From: Hydractinia symbiolongicarpus
Lineage: Eukaryota > Cnidaria > Hydrozoa > Anthoathecata > Hydractiniidae
Assembly: GCF_029227915.1 (NCBI RefSeq)
Contig: NC_079887.1
Span: forward strand, 23,309,650 to 23,373,649
Length of the DNA: 64,000 nt
Direction of reading: 5' to 3'
In this document: positions 21,001 to 34,481 of the stretch, one piece after another
Numbering within the stretch: position 1 is the first letter of the stretch
How the letters are laid out: every line of letters begins with the position of its first letter
Notes under the pieces: model-generated
The model's input: the letters and a program-made list of their open reading frames with translations, nothing else
Told to the model about the DNA's origin: nothing
Database searches by the model: none
Translations under genes and position numbers: made by a program

Positions 21001-24000
21001 ACTAACAATTATGAACACCGCTTTTTTCTAAGTACACACACTGAACTTGTCAAAGTTTACTTGTCATTATTCTCAACTGACTTTGGACTTTAGATCTTTT
21101 GACTTTGAATCATATCTATGTTTGTGAAAAAGAAGTTCCTAGTCTAATTTTACCATTTTTTTTTAAATTTATTGTTTATTTATGTTAAATAAAAAACGAG
21201 TTGCAAGTTTTTATTTTTTCTTCATGTAAAGTAAAAACACAAAAGGCAAATAAATAGTATCATTAACCTAAAATTGAATAAAGGTGGATGTGCCAATTAA
21301 TTTCTGCTGTTAAAAGTTTAAATAAAAAATGCTGAAATGAAAAGAACTAATTGCAATTAACTCGGTATATTTGACTTGCTGTTATAAACTGCAAATTACC
21401 AGAGAGAGTGGTCTTTCCGGAAAATTCTACTAGCAGAAAATGCCATGGAATGGGTCGGAATAACATTTCCCCACCTACAGCCTCTTAAGCATATATAGCA
21501 CCAACAAGCACCTTAAATTCATTCAAGCCTCAGAATTTTTGTCAGAAAAATTTAAAAAGTCAACTTATGTTGCAATGTAAAATGGTTGTTAATTTGTGCC
21601 ACTTGTTGTATATTATTCTAATAACTGAATTTATTCCCCTCGTGCATCCCAGGCACCTTTCTTGCATTCTTAACCCAGCAGTTTAGCTACAACCATTATA
21701 AATTATGTAAGGCAAGTTTTACTATTGTTGAAAATCCCTTATAAAGTTAAGAATGTTATACATCTTCGTAGCATGGTTTTTTTTATTCTTTTTTTTGTTG
21801 ACAATATAAAGATACTAATAAAATTCATATTTATTTTTTAGGAAAATGTTTTTAAGCTTTCTAAAAGTGAAAGTAAAAATCTTGAAATAGGTATGTAGTT
21901 CTTCATGTTTTGCTTCTTAATTAATTTCTTTTTGACATTATACACCTAATAAATACTACTTAATATTAGGACATAATATTCCTGTTAGTTCTAATACTGG
22001 TACAGCCTTCTTAATGAAAGAGTAGTCTCAATAACTCTGCAATTAGCAAGAATGCTTGTTACATCAATTTCTTAATATTTATCTGCCACGTTTAATACTC
22101 TGAAGTTACTTGCCATGTTGGTTGAAGGTTATGTGACAGTGTGTTTAATCAACAGAATGTGCTAATCTGTTTTTCTAATTAGATCTCATTGATCCAATAA
22201 AAGACAACTTTCCAACCAAAGATTACAAAAAAGAAGAAGATCCTCACTATTTCATTTCTAAAAAAACAGGGCGTGGTCCATTGCAAGATAACTGGTTAGA
22301 AGACTACGAAAATGGAAAAGTTACAGAGCCTATTATGTGTGCATATAAACTTATAAGGGTTGAATTTAAATATTGGGGAATGCAGGTTCGTCATTTCTTG
22401 TATGTTTTAAGCCATTGAAGACTAAGCGCTGGATACACCTTTTTTTAAAGACACTTTTAAGACTTTTCAGGAAAAATTATCAACAGCAACAAAATCGTCA
22501 TATTCCTGAATTTGAATATATAAACCCATCTTACTATATCCACACAACAAATTGACACTTTTTAAAAAAAAGAAAAATGATGTAATATTATACAATTTGT
22601 AAAGCAAAAAAGGAAACTAGGCATGTTCATGTGAAAGAGCATGAAAATGGAGTAAATGGTGGAATTTATCTCTTAGTATAGCAAGAAAATGTATTTGTGA
22701 AAGGTAGCGATGTTTCTTATTGAAATGTCTACAATATTGACTAGCCAAAATATTCAAGATAAAAGTTTTAATCTTATTTTTTTAATTTTGAGAACATCAA
22801 TTGTAAAAACTGGGACAGAAACTATTTGAATGTTACTTCAAAAACAAAAAAGTTATAAAGTTTATGTTTTATTCCTCTGTGTTAATATAGACCTGTGATC
22901 TTTATATGATCTTAGGTTAAAATCTTCCCTTTAAAGGAAATAATATCTTAGCCTTCAGAATTCTTGTTTCTAGTATGGTCCTGCTGAATGCAGGGTTCGA
23001 ATTAGAAATATAAAATCAGTTCCCAAATATTTGCTGACTGTAAAGAAGAAAACCTCTTTGAAATTGTGGTCCAGGAGCACTGCAAGCCTCTTGCCATTGA
23101 TTTCTAGTTAATGGTTATTTTGTTGTAACAACCATTATAGAAGTAGGTGAAACGAGCGATTAACAAAGAAGTGGGATTCACAATTTTATTATTCCCTTGT
23201 AGAATGATTCGCCATTACGGCATTTTAATTTGCGAATTGCGGCCTGCTAATTTAAACCCTTAAATGTATTCAAGAATGTTCGCAAATTTGTCTTTAGAGC
23301 AAAATTGAGCAGTTTATTCAACACGGTTTGCGAAATCCAATTTTAGTTGGTCATCGACAGGCATGGTCATGGCAAGACGAATGGTTTGGTTTAACAATTG
23401 ATGATATAAGGGAACTTGAAAGACAAACACAACTTGAGCTATCAAAACGAATGGTAAATTTAACTGGAGATACTGAAAATGCAAACCACAATGTAGTAGA
23501 AAATGTTTCTGCAGAAAGTGAAAAGAAAAAGGAAAAAGAGGAAGACTCTGAAAGTTCGTCATCAAGTGATGTAGACCTTAGTGTGAATTGTCAAAAGGAG
23601 ACATTCAATACGAAAACAAGATCTTCTGTTGATCAGACGTCAGGTGCCTGTTTGCAACAAGAAAGGTTGCTTGAGATACATATGAAACATTTGGAACAAT
23701 CAGACAGTGACAATGACATCGATGATGATGATGACTTTTATGATGCATTAGGTTAGACTATTTTTTTATTTTTTTATTGCATTTTTAACCATTTCAAAAC
23801 TTTTATAACTTGCATTTTGAAGGTAAGTATTACTGCCTAACCCATACCCTAGTTAACTAACCTTTCTTTAGATATAAAGTTCAGTTTCTCTCAAACAAAA
23901 GTTTAGATGCAAACAAATGCCAGAGCAAATTGCTAAAATTAAAATCCACCTCATAGCAAACTCCAATTTACAATCAATCAGTCAGCACACAGTAGGCGTT

Positions 24001-27000
24001 GTTTCCATTTTGCCCTTTTAAATAATTCAAGAATTTATTATATTTGCTCAGGTGAGTGAGGCCATTTGCGCTAAAATTGTGCTAAAGGATTTCCCAATAT
24101 TGACCATGTAAGCAAAGAACAATAGAATTAACCAATCAAAAAGCATGGTCAGTATTCTGACTTTAGAAACATCGTTTAAAAACAAGCGTTATTTTTCCCA
24201 ACTTTATTTCCTGGATCTCCTGACTACCTAAATCTGGACAAAACAGTGTTTCATATTGTGTGCTTGCTCTACTAACAACGAATCACAAATCTGTTTTCTA
24301 TTTATTTTTGTATTTCAGAGTCACTTGATAATGATTATTACAGACCTACACATCGAAACTCATCAGCTGCTTCACAAGAAACAATTACTGGTGTTTTCAG
24401 TTCACACGAAATGGTATGTCGTTCCGAGAATAAAGTATAGCATGATAGTTGCATAATTAAGTCTAAAAATGCGAATATCTTACGAACAAAAGAGCTTTCT
24501 CCAAAATTTAAAAAGGATTTGTTAAACAACTTTTTAAGCTTGGTTATACAAGTCCAGCATGATTTACTAATACCTGGAAACTCCTCAAATTCTCTAGAAA
24601 TGGAATATAGTGTGTACCCTGGAAAAAATGTTTGGAAAGTTGTAAAGCATGCAAACTCCTGAAATGTACTTTTTATTTTTAGAAGGATAATGCTGAAGCA
24701 GTTACATCTCCGACCCTCGACTTTCAAGATTTGTCATTCAGCAACACAAAAACACTTATTTTCATTATCCAGGGTGGTAGTTTTATAAATGATCTAGATA
24801 CAGAAGCAAAACTAAAAGACTTTGAAACTTTTGAAAGAGTATTTACCACAGTGTGTCATCATAATTATCCTGGCTTAAGGGGTGGTGTACACTTTGAATT
24901 AATTGACTGCCAGTCTTTAACTAACGATATCTTGGATTCACTTAAAGAGTTAAATATATTTTCACATAATGGTGAGTTTTTATAACATTCTTTTCTTACC
25001 TATAATAATAGCTGTATTCTGTTCAAAATGGTTGTGCCACAGCTTTATTTGGGATCTCCTATACAGTACTTCCATTAATTGGTGGTAACAGGCGGACAAA
25101 AAATGCACAAAGGATGTAGGGAAATCTGAGGTCTGAAATATGTACGGCAGGTCAACTTATGGATTTGTCTATAGACCAACGACTTGTTTATGTTATTAGT
25201 GATCTGTGTGTTGTATGTTCGAAATGCAGCTTTTTTCAATCCTGTGCAATCTTAACGCAGCAACCTGAAAAATTTGGAAATGTTAGTCAATGTACTCAGG
25301 TTTTTTGTTTATGTTAAAGTAAACTGTGCCAGAAATCTCAGAAACAAAGAAAGCCCCACATAGTGAAGTGGATTTGTCTGTGGCTCCCAGTTGTAGGGAC
25401 TACAATTAAATCTTACTCGCTGCCATGCCATAGTTCTTTAATATAAAAGAGAAACGCTTTAATTTCAAAGGCTTTTTTTTTTTAAATTGAAGATATTTAT
25501 TATACCTAATCTTTTTTGTGTGCATTTATTCATCTGTGACTATAGATGTATTTTTTTCAACGATCTCAACAGTTTTTTATGTTTTTTAGCATCAGAAGAA
25601 GTAAACAATACTACGGAGCATCTGTGCAATAGTTTTCCATTCAGTTCCATGCCTCTTTTGCTTACGCAAGCACCAAACTTTCATATAAATGCTGATGATA
25701 TGATAAAACAAGTGAATGAAAAATACAACCAATTCATGACTGGTTTCAAAACAGAGGATATGAATATAGAGGTGAGTTAGTTGAGTTTTATTGTTGGTCC
25801 ATCCATTGTTTTGAGATAACAATGCATCCTGGATAGTTCAAGGTGTTTAACTCCATGTATACATAGTATCAGGATAGCATTGACAAACAAGTTTGTTGCC
25901 TAGTTGAGAGGTTGTCCTTTGTGAGGCTTTTGTAAATGAAATTGATGGTCTGTTTTGTAGTAGTTTGAAAAGAATCTGGAGAAGTCAGACAGGTAACTGC
26001 CTGTAAAACCCTGCTATTCATCAAATAGAAAGACGTTTTGTAAATTTTGATTTTTTTTATTAGAACTCTAAAAATGTTGCGTATCATTGTATATAGTAAT
26101 AAGACATCTGCTAGTAAGGCAAAAAGTTGAACAGAAAAATGCCATGGAAAAAAAATTGATGTCTTGATATTTTTACAATTTGAAGTTTAGCTTTTCAGTT
26201 CTATCTGCAAAATTTCCATTGTTTAGATCTATCTTCTTGCTGATTGTGTGGGGGGCTTGTTAGTTTACCAAGCACTACGTGAAAGTTACAACGATGATGC
26301 GATATCTATCGCGTCAGATGATCGCTCGTTATCACAAGATTCAGAACAGTTTTCCGTCGATGTGTTCACCACATCGTCTTTTGATTTTGTCATCAATGGA
26401 GTGTTTAGTTTTGGTTCACCGATTGGACTTATTGCATATAAAGATAAATTAAGCACTGGCAAAGGTGTGCAAGATAATTTGTTTTCTTTTCATTTCAATA
26501 CATGATAATGTACTGAATCGGGTTCAATTCTAAACTTTCAAATTCGATGAGACATGCTTCTGATCAATTCAGCAAAAAATAAAAAATGTATGTACTTTCT
26601 TTGATCTACTACTCTTTTCAGTAAAGATTTTATACGTTAACTAGAAAGTTAACTTAAAAATGCTTCCGGACCCCTGACCTCTTAACGTCGTGCTTCATTG
26701 GGCGGTTTTAAGCCTCTGTATGGGCATTTCTTTACCTTGATGGTGGAAAAAAGTGAGAATTTAAGCCTGACGTAAGTAGGCTAATAATTTTAAGATATAT
26801 ATTTTCTATTTGCAGCATGTCAACCACCACGTTGTGGACAGATGTATAACTTATTCCATCCCTATGACCCCATGGCATCTCGTATCGAACCAGTCGTCGA
26901 TCAATCTTTCGGAAAAATACGACCAGCTCCCGTCCCACGACACCAAGCTTTTCCATACAACAACGATATACAGTATAACTACACTTCATTGTATGATGAC

Positions 27001-30000
27001 AGTGAGGCTATGGTGCATGATCACGAATTGGCGTCTTCCAAACTAAACAGTCGAGAGATAGAGAGGAAAATTTCCACGGCTAGCACATGTAGTACTCAAA
27101 GAAACAGTGCCTATAACAACAAATCACCTTGTAAGTTTATTCAGTGATTGTTATCAGTGATTGTAAAGTTTACTGCAGTAGACTCCTGTTAACTCAAATC
27201 CCCAATGGTAATGGGTAAAGTGTTGGACTCAGTCTCAGTTAAGTGGAGCTCTCCATATGCTTTAAGGATACTATGAAGAAAAAAAATCTCATGTGCTTTT
27301 TTATTTCAAATCTTCATCTCCTTCGATATGGAAGCATAATTTTTATTCTTATTTCTATGATTATATGATCCTAAAAGGATTCCGAAATTGATAGCAATCT
27401 TTCAAAACCAAAGTTCGAGAAAATTTGAGGCAAAAGTCCTGTAAAGCGGAGTTTTTGTTCGAAGGGACTACAAAAAACAGCAGAGTTAGCAAATAGTCTT
27501 ACTTATTCTGGGTCTTGACTAAAGTGGGTGATTTTATGCTAAGTTGATTCAAAAAATCAAAAGGAATTGAAAATCAGTCTGGCTTATCAAGGGTACGAGT
27601 TAGCGAGAGTTCACTGTATTAATAAGTGGAACCCTGTGAAATATTTGATATGTGGAACGCTTTCCACCATCCAGTTAGGTTTTCTTAAGAAAATCTTTGA
27701 AATAATGTCTTCATCATTGGCTAAATTATCTCTTACAAGAAGAATCTTAAGTTGCATGATAAAAACAAATTGAGTTCTGTGCGCGTTGAAGTTTACTTGA
27801 CTTATCTCGAGCTTAAACAAAACGTTGATTTATAATATCAAGTTGGGAGTTTAAAGTTGAAAGATTGGAAAGTATCTAAGACTTGTTGTAAATGTTTTAA
27901 AGTTTTGTTACACCAACAGCTCTGATTTATAAGTACATCTATACACTTGCCCATGATTCTAACAAGGGGAAGTTTTCACATCGCAGTGGCATTAACAGCT
28001 TGCTGCTAATTTTAATCCTGTGTTATTCACTGTTTCAGTTGTACATTGGTGGGGTACGAAGAGGATTGACTATATGCTTCACTGTCCTGATGGTTTGGAA
28101 CAGTTCCCAGTGAGCACTTTAATGCAGATATGTTATAACAGTTACTGGGAATCTAAAGATCTTGTTACATTTATACTGTGGCAGGTAGGGTGTTTTTGTT
28201 CATGAAAATATTCTAATTTTATTATTATATTATTATATCTTAATGACATTATTTATATATTATAAATATATTTAAAATTAAGAGGCTCTTTTAGGCTTTT
28301 CGTCCATCCTTGCATGGTAAATTACTGCGTCTGTTTTTGTTACTCTTTTATTCATAAAGATGTCAATTTTTCTTTTTTTGAACAGCCTTTCATCTTATAT
28401 CTGTTGTTACATAAAAATTTATGGCTTGCTATCGCATTGTAACATATTAATAGCATCACTGTTTGCATGATTTGGGAACAATAGGAGAATTCATATCGAT
28501 GCAAATTTGAAATCTCTTTTCAATCAGCCAAAAACCCTTTTTTTGTGTGTGTTGAAGCTCTCATCATTTTTCATACGTTTTGTTTTCTTAACACGAGGTA
28601 GTTAGTAATGCGAAGTTCTCTTTTGTGGCATGTAAATGAAAATTATTCCTAGCTTAGTTAAGCGTCTGTCTTCATTATATTTTTTCTCTTGAATCTGTTG
28701 TACTTATACTTACTTATCTTTTAAATATATGGGGAAAAATCTCTACAAAGTATAAAATATAAAAACAGATTGTAATTAAGTTAACTCAAAGACGAATCGT
28801 TAGTGATGTTTGTTTTTATAGATATTAGACGCAAATCACCAGGCAAGCAAGCCTGACAAGATCGAGCAAATTGTTAGTTTTACGAATCTGTTACCAAAAG
28901 AAAAGTGGCTAAAGAAACGTACTAATTTAAAAATTAAGGTAATGAGAATTCAATATTAGAAGTTATTGCAATTTTGATGTACTATGAGTGACTTATTGTT
29001 GTGCAAACAAATTATTTGCCGTTTATGACGGATGTTGTCGCAAAAACTACCGAAACGAGCGATATATGAATATTGTGATAGGCATTGTTGCAAAATTGTC
29101 GTAACGAGCCATGTGCGATTATTGTGACGGACGTTGTCGCAAAAACTACCTTAACGAGCCTTTACGAATATTGTGACAGAAGTTGTCGCTATAATTGGCG
29201 TAACAATATTGTCACAAACGTCATCGCAAAAATTAGCGTAACGAATCATACCCCACTATTTGTGACCGTGTTATGTTTTGATTGTAGAACATGAGTCCAA
29301 ATCATCGTGCGAATGACATCATCTGTGCAGCAGGTGCCCAACAGTTCATCAGTGGAAAGTTTGCGTACGGCCCGGTTGATCTAGCTGCTCTCTCATCAGA
29401 AAAGGTTGGTGCTCTCATTGACAGTTTTTTGTTGTTTTCGATGTTGTGGTTGTTAGCGTTAAGCTGAAAGTCTTTCAGCTTTTATATTGAACAACTTGCT
29501 TGACTAAGTCAACACAACTTCAAAAGATTTACAAAAAATATTTTTAAATTTTTTTTTGTAAATTACTTCACTTTCCAAATTCTGATATTGCATTGTGTTA
29601 TCCATACATGTCTTCAACAAAAATCAGGGAAAGACCAGGGAAAAAGCATACCCATTGGTAGTACGACCATTGTCAACTTATAATATCATACAGGAAGGGA
29701 ATAGGTTTGATTGGTGATATCCTAAGGCCATAACTTACTCTACACTAAAACCGAAAAAGAGAAAAAGGCTATAAAATAAGGGAAATTGGGCAAAATTAGA
29801 AAAATGTAACCTCAGATTTTATCAGACGCCATGTATAATCACACGCACCTATATAAATTCATTCTAAGCAGCCTGACAGAACGTCTACAGTACAAATTCG
29901 TCGCTTTTTCACAGCGAGTTTTTTTTTCCTTTTCATAGGTCGATATATACATCGCACCGAAACAGCGCATGAATGATTGGAAGTTACTTGGTACGGACAT

Positions 30001-32908
30001 GACTGATAGCCATGGTAGATTGTTTTATTGTACGCCAACTCGAGGGATGGAACCTGGTATATACTCGCTGAAGATGGTGGTGAGGTCAGTAGTGGTAGTG
30101 TCTTCTGCACAACTGATTTTAAACAATGAAAGAGTTGTTATCGTTAGGCGAGGTTTTTGTTCATGACTTCCAGTGAACCTTGCAAATCTTAAACAGCATG
30201 AATTGTCAAATATGAACATCATGCCTTGTAAACCTTCGAAAAGCATGAATATTTCTTCTGATGGAGCTTTTAGGTTTTGTCCATGTGTTCCTTTCTTCTA
30301 AACAGCACGAAATTGCACTTTCTTATTTATGCAAGACTATAAGAAACCCCCTTCGCCTTTTTATGAGCTACCTAAAAACTACTCGTCTTACCCACGCCAC
30401 CGAGAAATAGCATCGTAATGCAGTAGAAGTTTATCTTTTAAATCAGTAGCCAGATGCCTAACGATCCTTAAAGGTGAAAGTTTATGTTTACTTTGTGAAT
30501 GTTTTAGGGGCGACCATTCAAATGTCAGTTCCAACATGGCTATCCTACCCGCCCAAACTGAAGCTGTCGTTTTCAGTATTGATGGTTCTTTCCTTGCATC
30601 TTATTCGTTACGAGGGATTGATCCTAAAATCAGAGGTGGTGCTGTGGACGTAGTAAGGTAAGACGCCTCATTATCACGTGGATTGTTACCATGACATGTA
30701 GACATACTACAGACCTAGCGTATACTTCCGAAAAATATTATATGGCACTAATAATTTGTATTTGCAATAAATTCGTATTCATATCGTGCCATCTATATCT
30801 GAAGGGGCTACGAAAGGGCTGTTGGTTTTCAACTTTAGTTACTTACACGAAAGTCTAGCTAACATTTTGAGCCCCTTTAAAAGTTCATATATAAGACCCT
30901 GTTGATATTTGTATATCTGAACCACGAAAGGAAAATTAATTTCTTTTTTTGGAATAAGAAGCTTTCAAATATCGATGTCCTCAAGTGAAATGTTTTTATA
31001 AGGAGTGCGAACTGCTAAAATTACTGTGGAGCATTTTATACTGAGTTAATATTTTAAAACCTTGTAAAAATACAATTGTGAATTTCTTCTAGAGTTTCTT
31101 AAAACATACTTAGGGACACGGATGACGTTAACGATAAACATTGAAACCCCAAATTATTTGTTGTTTTTTATATACTAGCCGTTAGCCCGTGGAAAAATCC
31201 ACGGGTTCGCCCGTCGCAGCTAAGCTACCATTTTGCGTGACACACAGACGGACGGACGGGCAGACGTATACGGGCATTATAATATAGATATTCCAATATG
31301 TAATACTGTTCGAATTTTTCTCATGCGTTTTTTCTTCACGTTTCAGGCATTGGCAAGATTTAGGCTACCTCATCATCTACGTGTCAAGCAGGTTGCTGTT
31401 TCAAAAAGGACAAGTGATGTCTTGGCTGAGTCAGCACAATTTCCCGTTTGGTATCATTCATTTTTGTGAAAATATCTCCACTGATTTTCAGAAACATAAA
31501 ATTGATTTTTTGAAGAATATAACAAAATATGTAGGTGTTGATTATTTTTTTAGTGTGTTAATGCGCATGCGCGAGCTGTATATATTGTTTCGAAAATTGG
31601 CTTAAATACAGGGTAGTAACTAGTCTGGGAATTTTCGCTTTTAGTTTTATGAGGTGAGACTTATTACTTCTAAAACTGCGTTGCCAGTTCTCTCTTTTCT
31701 TCGTTATCGACCGTCTGAGGGCGGTCCGTCATCAGTCAGTTAGGGCGCAAAATTTTCCGGTTTTTTGTATGGTGTTGAATTTTTGTGCGCAGCTACGGTG
31801 CCATTTTATCTAATCTTTTCGTGAGGCCAAAACAACAGTACCTTTTGGATTAGGATGTTAATTTTCACTCACTCAAACATTTATGTTTGAGATGACTATC
31901 TCCAACAGTCGCTACGTGGGGACCAGTTCTCGACGGTAGTAACGAATTTGTATAGGCGAAAGTAGCACAGTGGGTCTAGGTAAATAAAGAAAAAGCTGCT
32001 TAGCGGTCGCACCCGTGTATTACCGTACTAGTAGAATATATACAGTGCTTTTGTAATATCTTTTTAAGAGTTTCTGTTCTGCAATTTGTACAAAGATAAA
32101 TACGCGACGTCTTTTTTTCAGGAAAACGTTAGTATACATGCTGCTTACGGAGCATCAAGGGATATCCCAGTGTACATTTCGGCGTTAAGACTTAACGCGA
32201 GCAAAGTATTTTTAATTGGTAAAAAAACCAAGTCGAAAAAAGCAGATGGTGTACAGGTGGGGAAATCTTTTTAATTTTTTATTTATAAATTGCTTCACGA
32301 GGGAGAGTCTTGCAGGTCCTCCATCGGACGTCCTCCCTTTTGATTTTCACATATCAGCCAAGCATTTGTATTTGTTATTGTTCGTCTCATCCCTAAAAAA
32401 TGACCAGCGAAGTTTCTTATGCTTAATTGTCAAATAGGCGCCCCATATATATCCTTATTCGTTATAAGTAAAATACGGAACATGAGATATATAATATGAG
32501 TTTTTTCCTCTTTGCAAAACAGTGACAATAAATGCTTCGTCCAGTTCTCACTGTGTACATAATTTTAAAGATTTGCTCACTAAAGCAGCACAAGTGCCAT
32601 GTTCATATTTCCTAGTATTAAATAATTCCTAATATATCTTTCAGTGGATATCTGATGGTTACGCATCGCACTTGAAAGAACTGAAGAAAAGCAGTTTGTC
32701 AAAACGTTGCTCGACCAATAAGAATATGTTCATGTCACTAGGTAGTATGGGAACGAGCCGCCCCGAAGAAGCGCTAACGAGGTCACGTGATCTGTCTGTG
32801 CTTGATGAGGAAGTGGAGGACCCGAAACCCCGTTCAGAAAAGGGGTTGGGCCATTCTTTTATTAAAAGTATACGTGCAAAATCGAAAAGCCATCATCACA
32901 ACAAATAA
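18036..32908 (+). CDS. PITPNM: Class II phosphatidylinositol transfer protein (RdgB/PITPNM type), 18 exons
   Basis: Transfers phosphatidylinositol and phosphatidic acid at ER-plasma membrane contacts during phospholipase C signalling (family knowledge). Exons: 18036-18113, 19094-19381, 21842-21890, 22183-22385, 23298-23751, 24319-24413, 24683-24971, 25590-25771, 26227-26464, 26816-27130, 28039-28184, 28822-28938, 29288-29404, 29939-30084, 30508-30657, 31347-31530, 32122-32256, 32645-32908. All phases join, giving 1149 aa. Residues 1-260 form the PITP domain ([50 protein letters not shown]). A FFAT-like motif DFYDALE follows an acidic tract at 352-358. The DDHD region spans about 545-780 ([31 protein letters not shown]). 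The C-terminal LNS2 domain spans about 920-1060 ([22 protein letters not shown]). Human PITPNM1 is 1244 aa, so this is slightly shorter, mainly in linkers. The lipase-like GxSxG site reads ADCVGG, as in relatives. Untranslated exons are not located. Confidence 0.95.
29018..29255 (+). repeat. ~58-bp minisatellite in a PITPNM intron
   Basis: Four to five imperfect units carry the words TTGTGACGGACGTTGTCGC, AAAAACTACC and GTAACGAGC. They lie between the 12th and 13th exons and end about 30 bp before the exon at 29,288. Their proximity to the acceptor could influence splicing, but nothing in the sequence shows that it does. Confidence 0.75.
30803..30885 (-). repeat. Short dispersed MITE-like repeat (family 1)
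   Basis: GGGGCTACGAAAGGGCTGTT and the following TTTTCAACTTT...TTACACGAAAG are, in inverse orientation, the same family as 46,335-46,482 and 51,083-51,232. It lies in an intron of the PITPNM-type gene. Confidence 0.6.
31176..31292 (+). repeat. Dispersed repeat with hairpin in PITPNM intron
   Basis: Contains GCCCGTGGAAAAATCCACGGG, a short hairpin, then a CAGACGGACGGACGGGC tract. This texture is common in invertebrate dispersed repeats, and a related GTCTGTCCGTCTGT motif occurs at 56,545. The family is not recognised. Confidence 0.45.
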
Positions 32909-32909
32909 A
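32904..32909 (+). terminator. Polyadenylation signal overlapping the PITPNM stop codon
   Basis: AATAAA at 32,904-32,909 contains the TAA stop at 32,906-32,908. Two more AATAAA signals lie at 33,306-33,311 and 33,315-33,320, beyond the TTTG microsatellite. I expect one of the distal signals to be used if the 3' untranslated region includes the microsatellite. The proximal one would give an extremely short 3' end. Confidence 0.45.
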
Positions 32910-33138
32910 GAATATAATTTTTGTGATGGTGTGTTGGACACTTTGATGTATGAAAAGAAGTTTCATCTGGAATGGAATTTCTCGCAACAATTTATCCAGG
33001 CGATAAAGTCTAGCTATACGATGTGATTTTTATTCCTTTCTTAATATATCGTCTATGTTTATCTGTTTTGTTTGTTTTATTTATTTGTTTTTTTTGTTTA
33101 TATTTCTGTTTGTTCGTTTTTTATCGTATTTATTGTAT

Positions 33139-33276
33139 TAATTTGTTTTTGTTTGTTTGTTTGTTTGTTTGTTTGTTTGTTTGTTTGTTTGTTTGTTTGT
33201 TTGTTTGTTTGTTTGTTTGTTTGTTTTGTTTGTTTGTTTGTTTTTGTTTGTTTGTTTGTTTGTGTTTGTTTGTTTA
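33139..33276 (+). repeat. (TTTG)n microsatellite
   Basis: A long GTTT/TTTG tetranucleotide run with a few interruptions follows the PITPNM stop by about 230 bp, likely within its 3' untranslated region. It creates spurious Phe-Val-Cys-Leu ORFs on the plus strand and Asn-Lys-Gln-Thr ORFs on the minus strand. Confidence 0.95.
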
Positions 33277-33379
33277 GGGAAGTATTGGATTGTCGGTGAC
33301 AAACCAATAAAAACAATAAAAGATTATAGGTGTGCTGGTTCACGTTATTTTTATTTAGACTTCTAGTATATTCATTTTT

Positions 33380-34470
33380 ATATTCCTTTTTTTATATTCT
33401 TTTTTTTTGTGTGGTGTTTACTTTTTAATATTAAACTTCGGTCCTTTCACGAGAGAGAGGAGCTTAACTATTGGAGTACTCTGTCATATAAAAGTGCTAA
33501 AATTAACGTTCTATCTTTAAAAACGTGTTTCGAAATGCTTCAAAATAGTTAACTAGGAATCAAAGTCAGATTCAAAATATTAGTAAGGCATGGCAAAACT
33601 GCCACATCAGTCTGGGCTGCGACATAACTAAATATTTCACCAGACAAATTGTTTGACTTTCGAAGATATTATTCGAAGTCGAAACGGAATCACAACTCTA
33701 CCGTCAATTGCTTTGAAAATCAAATTTTTTGCTGTGATTTTGTCGTTCAGAGATTTTTTCCTTCAAATCATTCTATTGTGTCCGTATTTACTTTTTAACA
33801 CTATCGCGCCCATTCTATATTTTTATTTAACGTTATTTATTGAGATAATGACATTAATTTTTAGTATTATACAGAACAGAATTTTATGGTATTTTTGTGT
33901 TCTTACAGGCATCGCTGGAAAATATAGACATCAGCTGGCATAAGAATATAACCAGGATAACAACTCAAAAATAAGTCTTTTGAATCCCTTATAATTTTCA
34001 ACATTGAAAACATATTTAATTGCGGTAATCGACTCTAGAATTTACAGACGGCGTTTTTACGCTCAACCCTGCTACAATGCTTTCTGTTCAGCAGCTATAT
34101 ATGTATATATGTTGATGTACAAAATTTTCTTTCAATTAATATACGACGCAGTGATGATTCATATGTTTTTGTGTACAAGTTCATGCAACCTCGTTCCCAG
34201 AACATCTGGCTCCAAATATAAAACGCCTAACAAGTCCTAAGGATGAGGTTGACGTTTATTCCTAAGTCTTTGAATTTACTACGACTGCGTTGTCGCAACC
34301 GTCGCCTAACGTGGTCTTTTAGATGCTTAAACTTGGTGTTCGTTAGGTGCTCTTAGACTGTGCGGCAGGAAGCGGATTGCGTTATTAACACGAAGCTTAT
34401 TTGGTCTATTGTAGCACCAACATAACTGTATAACTGTAAAATGTCTAAATCGCAAACATATTCCAGATAA
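33380..34470. other. Intergenic, no gene seen
   Basis: This lies between the PITPNM 3' end and a cluster of short inverted-repeat elements. ORFs here have no recognisable domain. A weak member of the CAACCTCGTTCCC family may lie at about 34,186-34,254. Confidence 0.4.
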
Positions 34471-34481
34471 AAATTAATATG

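Noticed and set aside
26732-26989. Minus-strand ORF opposite PITPNM exon 10
   Set aside because: It is a shadow of the conserved exon on the plus strand.
33023-33343. Several ORFs rich in Phe-Val-Cys-Leu or Asn-Lys-Gln-Thr
   Set aside because: They are translations of the (TTTG)n microsatellite.
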